64,000 bases of DNA from Ligula intestinalis (lineage: Eukaryota > Platyhelminthes > Cestoda > Diphyllobothriidea > Diphyllobothriidae). Below are positions 33,016 to 44,760 of the stretch, in pieces. The position numbers and the translations under genes were made by a program. Location: positions 48,767,524 to 48,831,523 of the forward strand of contig JAYGXS010000001.1 of the NCBI GenBank assembly GCA_036362985.1, given 5' to 3'. The notes under the pieces are model-generated. The model was not told where the DNA came from, did not search any database, and worked only from the letters and a program-made list of their open reading frames with translations. Positions within the stretch are counted from its first letter, which is position 1, and every line of letters begins with the position of its first letter.

Positions 33016-35034
33016 ATTTTAGTTGAATTTTTCAATAACGCGAATGAAAGTAAGATACCCGTTCAAAAAAGACCATGACTCGAGTGTGTCTTTTAACTGT
33101 ATGCCCCCTCTGCATATCAGCCTACTGAATTCTCAGGGCGATTTCCTAGATCCCTTTATGCTGTCCTGTCGCAGTGTACTTCTTCCATTCTGGCTTATTG
33201 TCGAATTTTCATCGACACAGCAACAACCAACTTGAGTGAGTACGGCAACCTCAAAGGTTAGCTTGACTAATGGTTATTATTTCGCATTGTTACTGCCTGT
33301 TTTTTCCTTTGCACGCATCTACGCACACTCCATGCAGAGTCTTCAAATTCGCCTATCACTCTTTTTTTCGAAATCCGATGAATAAGTAATTATTTAGGTC
33401 AAAGCATTTGGAGTTCCAATTTTTATTGCGTCAGATCCTATCTGGGACATTATGAGCACACACGCCAAGAAATCGAACTGCTCTAGCTGACCTGCTTGCA
33501 GAAACCACAAATTAATTTAAATGTCTTCCTCTTTCAAATTTGGTGAACCCTTTTTTAGTCATTTTCGGTTAGATGGCACATGTGCTGGGGTCCTGTTCTG
33601 AAAGAAATGACAGCGTTTGCCAAAAACAACGTGTTCCGAGTTTCCTAATTCTTTTCCTTGCAGTTATCGCGAATGCAAGAAGATGTGCGCAAGTAAATTT
33701 TCTTTATTTTCTACAAGTCTTTGCGTTGATTAAGTGGGCGAGGCAAACATTCAAGTGCCATCTTGTTTTTCATACACCAATTCCAATTACTTCGTGATTC
33801 GTATTCGGAAAACTGACCCACGCTAGTTTGTCGAAAATTTACATCGCATGGTGTCTTACGTGTTTCTTTTATTGGCCCCCAAAATTGGATACGCATTTTA
33901 ATAAATAAGGACAACTGGGTTGTTTTCCTACCAATTCTAATATTCCAACATCGTTCTCCCAAACGAGGTGCAAGAAATACAAGCGATAGATTATTATTTG
34001 GTGCTTGGGCTATCAGTTAGGATATCCTTGTTAAGTTTGAATCGCGAACATTTCTTTTATATAGCATTGAGCTATTAGAGAATTTCATTTTTCCTTAAAT
34101 TTACTAAATCTGATGGAGGTAGGCTGATCATTCCCACTCTAATATTAGTGTCAAAATTAGAAAGGCCATGGCTTATCCTCACAACCCGAGTGACTTGTTA
34201 TCGCGGCCACTTTTCTGTCATTCGAATCCCCCTGTTGAGTCGACAGTCCTGTCTTTGTTCTTAGTGGTTCTTTTGTTGAAACTGATGATGTCATCTGTCA
34301 CTGCGGTGGAACGGTTGTTACCTGCTTAGACAGTTGACCGTAGCCAGGAAGGCTTGTGTATCACCAGTCTCGTAGATCTATGGCGATCTAGCCCACACAC
34401 GCTATAACTAGTTCACTTCTGCTTATTGATCAGGACTTCATCCCCAAATTCATCGGCGGCCGTCATTTTGTTTTGCCTGTCACTCGTGGCGGCTACTAGT
34501 ATGTGACCACTACGCTCAACGTGGCTCCCTAGAACTACGACTGGCAGCTGTATGTCGGTTGGGGCCCAGAGTGGAATGCTTGCCTCCCACAGCAAGACAT
34601 TTAGTGGCTAGATCAATCCGGCATTGGGGGTACCCAACTCTAAGCACAACAAACCCAACCCCCCTAGTGATGCTGATCACACCTATCTACTTATTCACTG
34701 TCATCTGTGCGTCTGGCAGAGACTATCCAACACGCCCCGTTGAAAGAGAGTGGAAGGGGGGAAGCGTACACGCCGAAGAGCCGGAGCGTCGATTGAATAT
34801 GTTTTAGCCGCAGGAAACTGAGTGTGTTAAGCTTGGAGGTGTAATCACCAAATACAGTTATTCCTTCTCTGTTTTTTTTTGTGTCGTCCTACTTCTTCCT
34901 TTCTCACATGTGTGCCATCTTGACCAGAAGGAAACTCTCTTAGGCCTGTGCACATCACGAATGTTAATTCGCTCCACTTTACTGACAGAAGTGAATATGC
35001 GAGTTCCAAGAAGCAGTTCAGAAGTAGAAGCAGC
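33016..35034. other. Intron 3, nothing recognised
   Basis: Only short chance frames were seen. No TM7-like exon was found. Confidence 0.5.
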
Positions 35035-35057
35035 GATCGCTGCAACAAGAATTTTAT

Positions 35058-35098
35058 TTGCCTGACATTTCGGGTTCTTTGGAGAATCCTTAAACATA
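35058..35098 (-). ncRNA. PLE terminal hairpin motif (lineage 2), degraded
   Basis: On the minus strand a hairpin (GGATTC with GAACCC) is followed by CGAAATGTCAGGCAAATAAA. The CTGATGA side is lost. The sequence after it (TTCTTGGAACTCGCATATTC) also follows the motif at 36960-37045. Confidence 0.45.
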
Positions 35099-35259
35099 GG
35101 TGACCATAGAATATTGTGGGACAGGCAGTCTACATTTTACGCCGTTTATTGTTACCCCTATCGCCTTACCACAAGCAGTAAGTCAGTAATAGCCCGATCT
35201 CTAGATATCAATTGCAAGCAGAAGTGAAAGATGCGATCATTGGAACGAGAAGTTTATTT

Positions 35260-35310
35260 GTCTGACGTTTCGGATTTTGTTGACGACCCTTCCCTAGAGG
35301 TTACCGTAGC
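35260..35310 (-). ncRNA. PLE terminal hairpin motif (lineage 2)
   Basis: The minus strand reads GGGT-loop-ATCC, then GAAACGTCAGACAAATAAAC. The GAAAC side and the following CGTCAG..AAATAAA tail are intact; the CTGANGA side is degraded. It lies about 100 bases after the end of the endonuclease frame at 35408. Confidence 0.5.
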
Positions 35311-35407
35311 ATAGGGTGATACATGCCCAGATAAGGGTGATATATGTACAATTAAAGCAGCATTTATAGTTCGTAGTGGCCACGGGACCGCCTGCGCACT
35401 ATAATTA

Positions 35408-36125
35408 TCAACTCCTTTTACCACCATTAGGGCTCGTAATTGGTGCGGTGATGGCTTGGCAGTCCGCTGCAGAGCCATTAATTGCAGCAATTTCGTCATC
35501 CGTGCTGCATGCGGAGTTGATAATTACACGAAAATTATGTTCGCTGTCGTCGGAGCTTTTGCTCGGCCCGGTCCTTCTCACGCGATTGATTATACTGCTC
35601 AGACAATGTCTCAGTATGGAGCATGGGAAAGGTAAGTCGCTGCGCTTATTGATTGACTGTGGGCCTAAGAACCATGGCTCGATCAGTTCGCGGCTCACGC
35701 CGTTCTCACCTCTTGCGAGGATTTCGGCCCCGTTAAACTGGAAAATATGGCCGGGTCCCGCCAAGTGAGCCGAAACCTGGGAGTTAGTGTCTTTCCTTCT
35801 CACCGCTGCTGCATGCTCGGCCATTCGCGTCCGGAGTAATCTCCCAGTTTCTCCGACGGATTTGCTTTGTCCAGAGCTGCACCAGATCTGTTAAACCACT
35901 CGTGCCGTTTCCTGCCGTGGCAGTGGGTCTTTCGGTCTCATGACCCAGCGCTTGATGGTTGCTGCTGGCCTATGCGCAACTCCAACCCCAAATGAAATGA
36001 AAAGGCCGCTGGCTTCTTCCGATACATTCTTAACGTACGGAAGAGTTCTTCAAAGTTTTGGGCCAGTTGGATTTAATTTCTTGTCTCGTCTGCGTATGCA
36101 CTGTTTGGCAGAATTCCGCGGGTAA
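35408..36125 (-). pseudogene. Penelope-like element, RT end/linker and GIY-YIG endonuclease (lineage 2)
   Basis: On the minus strand from 36125 the linker can be followed across frames. It shows FGVGVA-type and KRWVM-type patches homologous to the 16-kb copy. A frame of 138 codons (35408-35824) then holds MAEHAAAVRRKDTNSQVSAH, IFQFNGAEILARG and VSRELIEPWFLGPQSINK, which is the second half of the GIY-YIG domain and its tail. The first part of the domain (SGQSK.VGETGRLLRTR) lies at 35825-35880 in an adjoining frame. It sits just before the exon at 36411, on the opposite strand, and is flanked by inverted copies of the terminal motif (35260 and 36212). Confidence 0.87.
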
Positions 36126-36211
36126 CCATTCGTTCTCAGTAGCCGTCGAAGAGATCGTAATTTTAGCAACTGTGTCTTCCACTTCCCTGCAATGCATCTA
36201 AACGCGCCGGG

Positions 36212-36250
36212 TCCTCGACAGGATCTGAAACGTCAGGCAAATAAACTTTT
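36212..36250 (+). ncRNA. PLE terminal hairpin motif, inverted relative to the element
   Basis: The plus strand reads GGGTCCT-CGAC-AGGATCT, then GAAACGTCAGGCAAATAAAC. The hairpin is a 6-bp stem. It points toward the host-gene strand, opposite to the PLE body on its left, so the PLE fragment has terminal motifs in inverted orientation. Confidence 0.5.
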
Positions 36251-36410
36251 CTGTTCCCGCGATCGCATCTTCTACTTCTAGCTGCACGTCAGTTTAGAAA
36301 TTATCCCTGTTTATGAAACAGCGCCCGAAGCATGCACGATCCAGCCTGTTTGTTATTTAACTAGCTTCATCATTATTCAAATGACTAATTAATTTGCCTT
36401 TTTTCCTAAG

Positions 36411-36490
36411 ATACGGACGACGACGCTTTCATGCTTACCTTCAACTCCTCGGAGGGCTGCTCTTCTGCCTGGTCGCGCCACTTGACTATT
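36411..36490 (+). CDS. SLC22-type transporter, coding exon after the missing one (TM8-TM9 region)
   Basis: This 80-base exon follows TTTTTTCCTAAG. Its first base completes a codon, then YGRRRFHAYLQLLGGLLFCLVAPLDY follows in pieces: YGRRRF is the second MFS loop motif (LGRR in most SLC22 proteins), and LLGGLLFCLVAPLDY is the next membrane helix. The donor is GTGAGT at 36491 with one base (T) of a codon left over, matching the next exon at 46689. It cannot be the direct partner of exon 3, because TG plus A makes a stop. Confidence 0.85.
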
Positions 36491-36954
36491 GTGAGTCCTC
36501 TTTAAAGTGTTTGTCCCGGTCCTTTTGCCTTGTTACCTCAGTTCTCCAAGAATCGACTTCCCTCAAGTACTTCCGGCCCTCTTGGGTTTGGTCAGAACTT
36601 TCTTCCCAAACATCTATTTCAGAATTTTTGGTGACGTAGTCGCAGTTCATCTTATCCAACATTTCACGAAAGCAGACATTTCATAAGCACGTAAACCGAC
36701 TGTTCTTTGATGTGCTCAAGAACAGACACGGAATTCTCATTGATAGATGCCAGAAATACTCATTCATCACCCAACTCCATACGTTGCTTTTTTCAGGTAA
36801 GACACCGCTGTGTCACGTCCCCTTTAATTGCAGTGATTTGCAGTGATTTGTCTCATCTTATTTCGCACAAAGTAAGATCAGTCTGAGTTTTACATCCCAC
36901 TCGATATGCTTGTCGCTGATGACTGCAGTTACCGTCGCCGGTGCATTTGTGTAC
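36491..36954. other. Intron before the PLE cluster, nothing recognised
   Basis: A 10-base word CAGTGATTTG is duplicated in tandem at 36831-36850. Otherwise no feature was seen. Confidence 0.5.
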
Positions 36955-37060
36955 GAGCGAAAATGCGAGGTCCAGGAAGCGGTTAAGATGAAGAAGATAC
37001 AATCACTGAAACTGGTTTTATTGGCCTAAGGTTTTATACTCACACTCATTGTTTGATGAA
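36955..37060 (-). repeat. PLE terminal segment (lineage 2), degraded
   Basis: The minus strand carries CCAATAAAACCAGTTTCAGT and ATCTTCTTCATCTTAACCGC followed by TTCCTGGACCTCGCATTTTC. This lines up with the sequence that follows the motifs at 35058 and 35260. The hairpin itself is no longer recognisable. Confidence 0.5.
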
Positions 37061-37109
37061 AGTTCACAGATCGCTACCGGAACTCACCCTTCTCGTTCTG
37101 TCTCTGGGC

Positions 37110-37235
37110 TTACTCTGGAGCCCCGCCAACAGTCGCCTAGTGTAGGCAAATGACGGCTAATGAACCGGAACTGACCATCCCCGTCTTTCTTGTCTTTGTC
37201 GGTAGTGTTCATTCATGCACACTCAAGTTAATCAT
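37110..37235 (+). repeat. SINE family 2, body fragment
   Basis: It contains GACGGCTAATGAACCGGAAC, TGACCATCCCCGTCTTTC and TTGTCTTTGTCGGTAGTGTTC, the family body in plus orientation, without the tRNA-like head. Confidence 0.6.
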
Positions 37236-37419
37236 CTGTTTAATATGAGGGTTATGTAGGATGCAGTTACGATGTCACTACCCCCCCCCTATCAATTGAC
37301 TAGTCCCCGCATTTATTGCCGATGGTTACATCTGTTGGGATTCTGACCTAATTGCTCTCGACCGAGTCGGTATTTGGTGTAGTCTCATCGCTAGGTTTGG
37401 TTCTTGATGTGCTAATGGC

Positions 37420-38600
37420 TCAGCTTCTTGACTCGCTGACGTTGGTACTGAAAAGGGTGCTCACTCGCACCCTCCTGGTGTAGCTAATTACTCCGCCCGG
37501 CCATAATCGCGGCACAGAATATGGAGGTGTCAATTCAGTGCACTTGGTAACAGCAAGTCCTGACGCGCACAGTTTGCGGCTCACGCGGCTGCCACTTCTC
37601 GCAATACTTTCGGTCTCGCTGAACTCAAACATGTAGATGGGTCCTGTCAAATAAGTAACTATTTTTAAGAAGAAGAAGAATGCTATATTGAGGATTTTAA
37701 AAACCTGAATTTTCAGCAAAAATGGCTCCATTCACGGAGAGCAGATGGTGAGGTAAATTAAGGGACATTTTAAAAGGACAAAGGTAAAAGGTCATGCAAT
37801 ACTCACAAGTCAAGTTTTTCACAACATTCACATCAACTATGGAGACAGATCGGCTTTCAACTTCTCCATTTCCGCTTCTTCACACGCTTTTTTCTTCGTG
37901 ATGTCATCCTATGGAGGATTGTCGATGTAGGTGTTGTTGGTGAATTGCATATGCGACAGATTGGCTGCATTTGACAAATATTGGGATGGTGATATGTTGT
38001 AGATAAAATAACTTGTTTTCATGCATTTAAAAAGGTAGCAGTATACTGTAGATATGACCTAATGATCACGAATGCAGACAAACAAAGCAGAGGATTAGAG
38101 AGGATGGTATAGGATAATAAATTCCCACGTGAATGGAGAACAAAAAAGTGGGTGGCTCAAATTAGGAAGCCGCGCCAGCTTTTTATAAACTGGCGTCATT
38201 CCTCCTCATTGCTGCTACGTACTCGGCCATCCGCGTCCGAAGTATTTTCCTGGTTTATCCGACGTATTTACTTTGCCCGTAGCTACACTAAATCGGGTAA
38301 AAGACTCCAGATATTTCCTACCGTAATAGTTGATCTCTTGGCTTCATCACTTGTCTCTGGTCTGCGTGCAACTCCCACTCTAAGTGGTTGGATAAGGTGG
38401 CTGACGGCTTCTGAGACGTTCTTGACATGGAGCTTTCGCCAAAATGGGATGCTGGTGGATTGGGGTTTCTGCAGTAGTTTGTGCATGCGTTGGTTGACTA
38501 ATTCTCACGAGTAGCCATTTGGTCTTGAATGCATCAACGTTGTCTCCCGGTTCACTGCAGAGCTTATCTACACAGTGATATAGCGGTCTTACACGCTGCC
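37420..38600 (-). pseudogene. Penelope-like element, split copy of linker and GIY-YIG endonuclease (lineage 2)
   Basis: On the minus strand 38283-38486 encodes HVKNVSEAVSHLIQP and RVGVARRPET, the linker before GIY-YIG. 38150-38280 gives a degraded first half of the domain (YGQSKYVG then ILRTRMAEYVAAMRR). About 500 bases later, 37420-37650 gives IYMFEFSETESIARSGSRVS, homologous to the end of the domain in the 35-kb copy. The interval 37650-38150 is not PLE-like and could be an insertion. The host-gene strand is opposite. Confidence 0.75.
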
Positions 38601-38813
38601 TTGACGACTGATTAGGTGATGGATGTAGAAGCTCAGTACTTGCCTCGTAATGTGCAAATACTACTGTTATCCGATGCTGTCTATAAGGGTGAATTTGAAC
38701 AGTGCTTCTTTACCGAGCTCCCGACGAGCCTGTGCATTGCATCCATGCATTTTGTCAGTTCTCCAGGCCCTATTCTGTTCCCACCTGTAGCCTCTCTACT
38801 GTCTGTCTGTCTA

Positions 38814-38864
<51 letters not shown>

Positions 38865-40820
38865 GTCTGTCTGAATGTGTGTTAAGTTTCGGAAGATTCT
38901 GTACGCAGTCCTTAAAACATTCCTTGACGGTGTGCTGTCATAGGTTTGTTTGAAAACCGTTTCGTATATTTTTTCTGTCGTCTTCGGAGGTTTTCATCTT
39001 CATAACTTTTCCGTCATCTACGAAAGAACTCGTAAACTCTCATAAACAAGACTTAAAGGTTTCCACCCCCTGTAAATTTACGGCCAGGAAGGGAGGGCTA
39101 TTATTTTAGAACGGAAAACCCGAAAGAGTTACGAACACAAGGTGAAATCATTTAATCAAACATTGGACTAGTTCCTGTTTAGCAGGCATTCTAAAGAATT
39201 GCTGTGTCTGCCATTTTCGGCGGCGAGCCAGAAAAACTTCGCAAATAAACGCTTAAATATCACAAAGGCATTGTGGACGCTGCCACCTCAGTAACCACTT
39301 CCACCACAGAGGCCGACATGGGTTCGTGATCTCAAATAACCACTCCGGAAGTACGGACGGTGACGCCCACTTGCGTACCCATAAACTAGGGGAAACCATC
39401 CACACACCATATCACTCGACCAGTGCCCGGCGAACTATCGTCCAACTAACCTGACTAAACTCAGTCACTCCGATGGGTCATTCCGGGAACTCGAGAACAA
39501 TCGTTGGCAGCCTCTGTGCAGGAGAACAAAGTAGCGAGCGCCTCGTAACTGCCCAAGTCCGCTCGGACCCTCACGTGATTGCAAGCCTCGAGCTACCTTT
39601 TAGACAGCTACAAACTACACGGGAACGCAGAAGCCAATAGCACGCCCCCTTCTTAGGCTAACCTCAATCCATCGGCTAATTCGCCTTCAAGTTTGACTCA
39701 GACAGGGACGCACTGCGATGACTGCCAACGGTCTGACCCTCCACACTCGGGGCTCTAGCAGTTGGACTACCTATTCTCCCACTCGTTCTGTATAGAATAA
39801 ACTGTTCGTATAAATTGGAAATCATGCATCCTACCACTCTGGCCTCGCACCTCTTCTTTATCTCCTAAGGAACTGGCCTGAAGCTCGCAGCTGCTAGGGT
39901 TTAAATAACTTAACTTACCCCCCGGAAGAGCTTGGGCCCACCGAAGATGTGGAGAAGCCATTCCCCTTCAAACATTGAACAGACCTCGAGCACATGAACT
40001 CGCCACTGCTGTCTGCGGACGTATAATGTTGTTGTGCGTCTAAAAAGCCTGCACGTTTTGCAACTTAATCCTGTGGCTAAGAAATTAGCGCATAGCGGAT
40101 AACGTGCCTTGATGATGCTGATGCTTGCGTTATACTGCAAAAACTACAGAAAATACCGAAGATAGTGCATCACGCCCTTTACATGTTCGTCTTGCGTGAT
40201 TAGTCATGGAGCGTCTATCAAGCTATTCAGCCACGGAGCTCCAAATCAAATTTAGGAATGCCGAGAATAAAGACACAAACCTAGCCGTTTGACTGCCGTT
40301 GCGGTGTGGGCTTACTCTTTACAGCATCCCCTCGCTATTTAGAAAATGAGCGCTAATTAAGAGTCCGTTTGCCATCTAGTCATGATAAACCTCACTGTCG
40401 CTAAAGATTTCCACAAACGATGGACTCTGTGCAGCAAACGCGGAATACATCCCCATATGACAGCCATTCATGTTTGTAGGATCCTGAGAAACCTAACCGA
40501 CTTACACATAAACATCATATCAGAAACGCTTACCGACCACTGCTATTGGTATAGTCAAAGCATGTCCGACCAGTGACCCATAGTCACCTAGACACAGCGC
40601 ACCTCCAGGAATAGCAGAAAATAACATGCTATTTTTACCCAGAAGACAGAGAATTCTTAGGCAAATATGTTAGCTTTTTTGCGCCAAAACTGACAAATAA
40701 CTGCCACCCTTCTAAATTCTGTGCACTCCATCGACTTCTGTGGCAAAATTGAAGTTTGATCGATGACATTTTCGCTTTAGCAGCAGACTAACATATCCCT
40801 GTTATTGATACTTCTCTTTA
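38601..40820. other. Intron, microsatellite only
   Basis: Apart from the CTGT microsatellite at 38799 nothing was recognised. Confidence 0.5.
38799..38873. repeat. (CTGT)n microsatellite
   Basis: About 18 tetranucleotide units with two interruptions (CTAT and CTCT). Confidence 0.97.
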
Positions 40821-40951
40821 TACTACTACTAGTACCACCACTACTAATAATATTATGATTACTACTAATAATGATAATACTACTCCTGCTACTACTAATA
40901 ATAATACTGCTCCTCCTCCTACTCCTCCTCCTCCTCCTCCTCCTCCTCCTC

Positions 40952-41045
<94 letters not shown>

Positions 41046-41055
41046 NNNNNNNNNN

Positions 41056-41114
<59 letters not shown>

Positions 41115-41116
41115 CG
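40821..41116. repeat. (ACT)n / (CCT)n triplet microsatellite with an assembly gap
   Basis: Nearly 300 bases of ACT and CCT triplets, interrupted at 41046-41055 by ten Ns. The true length is unknown. Reading frames through it (poly-Thr, poly-Leu, poly-Val) are artefacts of the repeat. Confidence 0.97.
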
Positions 41117-43990
41117 CTACTACGGTGCGCGAAGAACTCTGTGAGTCACCCATTATTAAATTGGTTTTATTTAAGCACCAGTGAGTTTTAATTTATTCTG
41201 CAACAAACAGGCTTTTTAGCCTGTTGAAGCCGCATTTCCGACCCACATTTTTTATAACTCCACTTTATTGCTTGGCCTATTATTAATATTTTATGCTATC
41301 TTATTTCACGAGCGCGTTTAGGGAAAGGCGTTTCCCTCTAATTGGCCCTTACTACAAAAATATCAGAAGTCTATCGCCTGTAAATTAACGGTAGGCAACC
41401 TGGACATCTATCAACGTGCTCAAAAAACTTCACACAATTACTGAACCGTTCCACGACGTTCCTTAGATACACACATTTGTTGCGCGGAATATCTAGCAGC
41501 AATTTAAACCGGACGCCTTGATTGTTACCTTAGTCATACTATCATTTTTTTCTGTCAGATTCGCGTCCTCCCACACAAACATTGAGCAGGTTCCGTCGTC
41601 TTTTGTCTTTTTTCGAAATTCCCTTTATCTGTTGGTAGGACTAGGTCTGTTTTTTCTGACTGCCAGGGAAGTCCAAAGCCATTAATTGTTACAGTGTCGT
41701 TGTTTTCTGGAGTAATCATGGGTTAAGTATCTGCTTTTTTGTTATTGCATATAGGGAAATGCGTATACCCTTTTCAAAAGCGGGACTTGGACGGCGTCGC
41801 CCACTGTCTCCAAGCGTTGTGTCACTGCGATTCAGGCTACTGCCCATCATAGTTCTCAGAATTTTGTGAAATAAGAACTTCAATATGATTAAAAGGGCCT
41901 CTGTTTGGCCTTCGTTTGTGGCTTTGTTATCAAGGAAGAGAAGGCACTTGCCTTTGTCATCTCGAATAGTCTGTGTTTTCGAGTTTGCCGTCAGATTTCC
42001 TAAGTCTCCCCTGTTTTATCGCCTGAACACCTGTTGTCCGCTAGACCACACCAGTGAGATAAAACAAGACCGGTCACAGCTAGGGCAGTTCAGGCGTCTG
42101 CAACACCTCGCCCAACTACGGAAAGTCATGGCGCCTTGTCCTTTAATTTACTCACTGTCTGTACAAATGATTACGTGGGCGTGCTGCCGCCGCAATTTTC
42201 TCTACCACGGCGACATCATAAAAAAGGGAGGCAGGCTCCCGATCACCGAGAAGGAGGTTGTATTATTAATCTGAACTTTCATGATACTGCAAGGTACACC
42301 TCATTCCACAAAAAGAGGGGAGCGGCACTAAACAAGATTCTGAGCTGCCGCTAGCAACTCATAATTATGCACAGGCTATTGGGATATGGTAGGAAATCCA
42401 TTTCATGCTGTATTGAGTCTTCGTCTGTCAGGTCAAGGCATCTTTTAGTTCTTTGCGTGCTCTGCTGACCTACAGGTCAATTATTATCTTGCGTGTAAAG
42501 TCGAGATCACGACAAGTACTTCGCCTTCGTGTGTTCACGGTTTCACTGTTTGTCCAGTTGAGCGTATGTAGATAGAAGGAAAAAATAACCAGGAAAACTG
42601 ATATACAAGATCAGATTGTAGTTGATTTTAAGCGCGTATACTTCAACGGCTCAAGGTTGAGCAGCCCCGTTGCCTAGCTATGTGGCGAAACCCTTTGGTG
42701 CCCCGGAGAAATAGGCGGAAGCGAATGATATGGATAGTTATGGTAGTAACGTCATTTATACCTTCGGCCTTTTGGGTTCAGTTCTCCAAAGAAATCTTTA
42801 CAAGTACTGGTTTGTCGAGCCTCGGAGTAGCTCATTCACCAGCGTAGTGGACTTTGTGTGTTCGTCCTTTGTATGTGCTGTATTATATTCGAATGCTTTT
42901 AACGAGCGTTTTGTTTGTAGAGTTGCACTAGCAGGTGAGGTTTATGATTTCGTTTTATGGTGTGTGTGTGTGTGGCCTCCAAAATCTTCAGCCATAACCA
43001 AATGACCTTTTCTTCACACAAGAAGACTTACCATTATGTGCAACCTCGGGGTCCGTACGTACTCTTAAAGGTTCTTTCTTCTAAGCGATGTGGTGGTTGA
43101 CAGCAGTCGTCAGTGGCTAACCTTCCGATTACCGCATAACTTTTACGATTAATTCGGTGGCAAAACCGATTAGCTAGGAGAACTACTGATACATATTATG
43201 TGTGCCATGCCAGGAATTCACACGCATCCGATCGACGGCTCGACCCTCTTTAGTGACGCGCGTACAGTTTAAATCCATAGGTTGCCGGTGAGCGCCGCTG
43301 TAAGCTTTGTGCGCTGCTTCAACTGTTTGCTTCCACCTCCCCCCCAACCCAGACTAGGCCCACAAGCCCGTCGATTTCTACGCTCAGACATGTACCTCTT
43401 GAAATCCAAAAAAGATCACCGTCGAGAGTTCCGCATTTGCACTCCTGCGTGATGCACGTCTCGGTATATGTTGTTGGTGGGTTTCGATAGTCGTCACAGT
43501 CAAACTCTTAAACGCGTTAGTTTACATAGCTGCATAAAGGAAAGACCGCACGAATCTCCAAGTAGTTATGGCCTGAGACTGTTGGAGAGTCAGATTTACA
43601 ACGTTGGCTGTTAGGTGAAAAAAATCGTTGGATGCTATGATGATATTTTGCCTTGGTAGAATAAGATGTCGGTTCGCAGGGTAGCACCGCGTTTTGAGCT
43701 CTTCGGTGTGTTTGTTGAATTGCTCCTAGAGAACTGAAATAGGTCATTGTCAGTCAGGGATAATTACACTGTGGCGCTGCTACGTTGACAAAACGTCAGT
43801 TATGATAACGATGGGTGTTCTACCAAACCTTCACAAACTGTCCTATTACATTTCTCTAGATACCCATTTTACGAGGCGGGGGGGGGGGAAGACACGTCGG
43901 TTGCTCTTAACGCTTTGGTTGCGCGAACATTATGCGACGAACTCGATATCTCAACGTACAATATGACTGGCGGCGGAACGTAAATGTAAT
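41117..43990. other. Intron, nothing recognised
   Basis: Chance frames (for example 41885-42274), a short (GT)n near 42960 and a poly-G run near 43879 are the only features. Confidence 0.5.
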
Positions 43991-43994
43991 TTAG

Positions 43995-44092
43995 TTCCAA
44001 TACAAGCGAACCTGCGATTCCCAGGAAGTAATTGAGAAGAAGGAGACTCTATTCGCCCGATATTTCGAGATCCGTCGTGGATTCGTCACGTG
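43995..44092 (-). repeat. PLE terminal motif, inverted relative to the body on its right
   Basis: The minus strand reads GTGACGAATCCACGACGGAT, then CTCGAAATATCGGGCGAATA. This is the same motif as 44705-44745, with the CTGA side changed to GTGA. The following segment (TCTTCTCAATTACTTCC) also resembles the segment after the right-hand motif. Confidence 0.6.
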
Positions 44093-44159
44093 GTAGACTC
44101 GGCTTGATGATTGCTTGGCCATCTGGCTCTTGGGTGTTAGCGTAGGATGACGCGGTGGC

Positions 44160-44520
44160 CTGTCCGGGAAAAGCAAGTATGCCGGATAAACTGGCAGACT
44201 TCTCAAGACGCGAATTGCCGAACACGCGGCAGCAGTGCGACGAAAGTATGCCAATTCTCGAGTTGCCGCTCATTCGACGAGACCCGACAACACATTCAAA
44301 TTTGATGAGGCCGACATTCTCGCAAGAGGTGACAATCAGGTGAGCTGAGAATTATTTGAGTCATGGTTCATGGGCCTCCAGTCCATAAGTGCAACGATTT
44401 GCCCAATCCATATTCAGTGCTGAGACTCAATTTGGCCAAAGCAAGTCGCCACTTGGGGAGCGCAGGGGCCACCGCGTCGTCTTCCGCCAACAACGGCGAG
44501 CCAGATAGTCACACCCGAGT
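44160..44520 (+). pseudogene. Penelope-like element, GIY-YIG endonuclease domain (lineage 2)
   Basis: Reading across frames on the plus strand gives KYAG-stop-TGRLLKTRIAEHAAA, then RRKYANSRVAAHSTRPD, FKFDEADILARGDNQVS, a stop, ELFESWFMGLQSIS, and after a one-base shift DLPNPYSVLRLNLAK. This is the GIY-YIG domain and its C-terminal tail, very similar to the copy at 35408-35880. It has at least two stops and one shift. Inverted terminal motifs flank it at 43995-44092 and 44705-44760, so this short copy keeps both ends. Confidence 0.87.
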
Positions 44521-44704
44521 CCACCACGCGTGATGAGAGTTCAGTAGGTCAGAGCCCGCATGCTGTTCAACAAACCATCAACACGCATGAAGGCAATTAG
44601 CGTTAATTGTCGTTTCATGTTTGCAGAAATGACTGTATCCTATAAATACTGCAAACTCTTGTGCATAGGCTATCCGTATCTGCTACAGCTATCTGACTAT
44701 ATCT

Positions 44705-44745
44705 CTGAGGACGAATCCGCGACGGATCTCGAAACGTCTAGCGAA
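44705..44745 (+). ncRNA. Hammerhead-like PLE terminal motif (lineage 2)
   Basis: It reads CTGAGGA, a small hairpin (ATCC-GCGAC-GGAT), then CTCGAAACGTC. CTGANGA and GAAAC of the hammerhead core are both present. The base pair expected at the foot of stem II is not well formed, so a working ribozyme is not assured. Confidence 0.52.
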
Positions 44746-44760
44746 TAAAAGTATTGTCAC

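Noticed and set aside
38799..38873. CRISPR-like array
   Set aside because: It is a tetranucleotide microsatellite without spacers; the genome is eukaryotic.
40855..41191. Long open frames coding poly-Thr, poly-Leu and poly-Val
   Set aside because: They are simply the ACT triplet microsatellite read in different frames, and they cross a gap of Ns.
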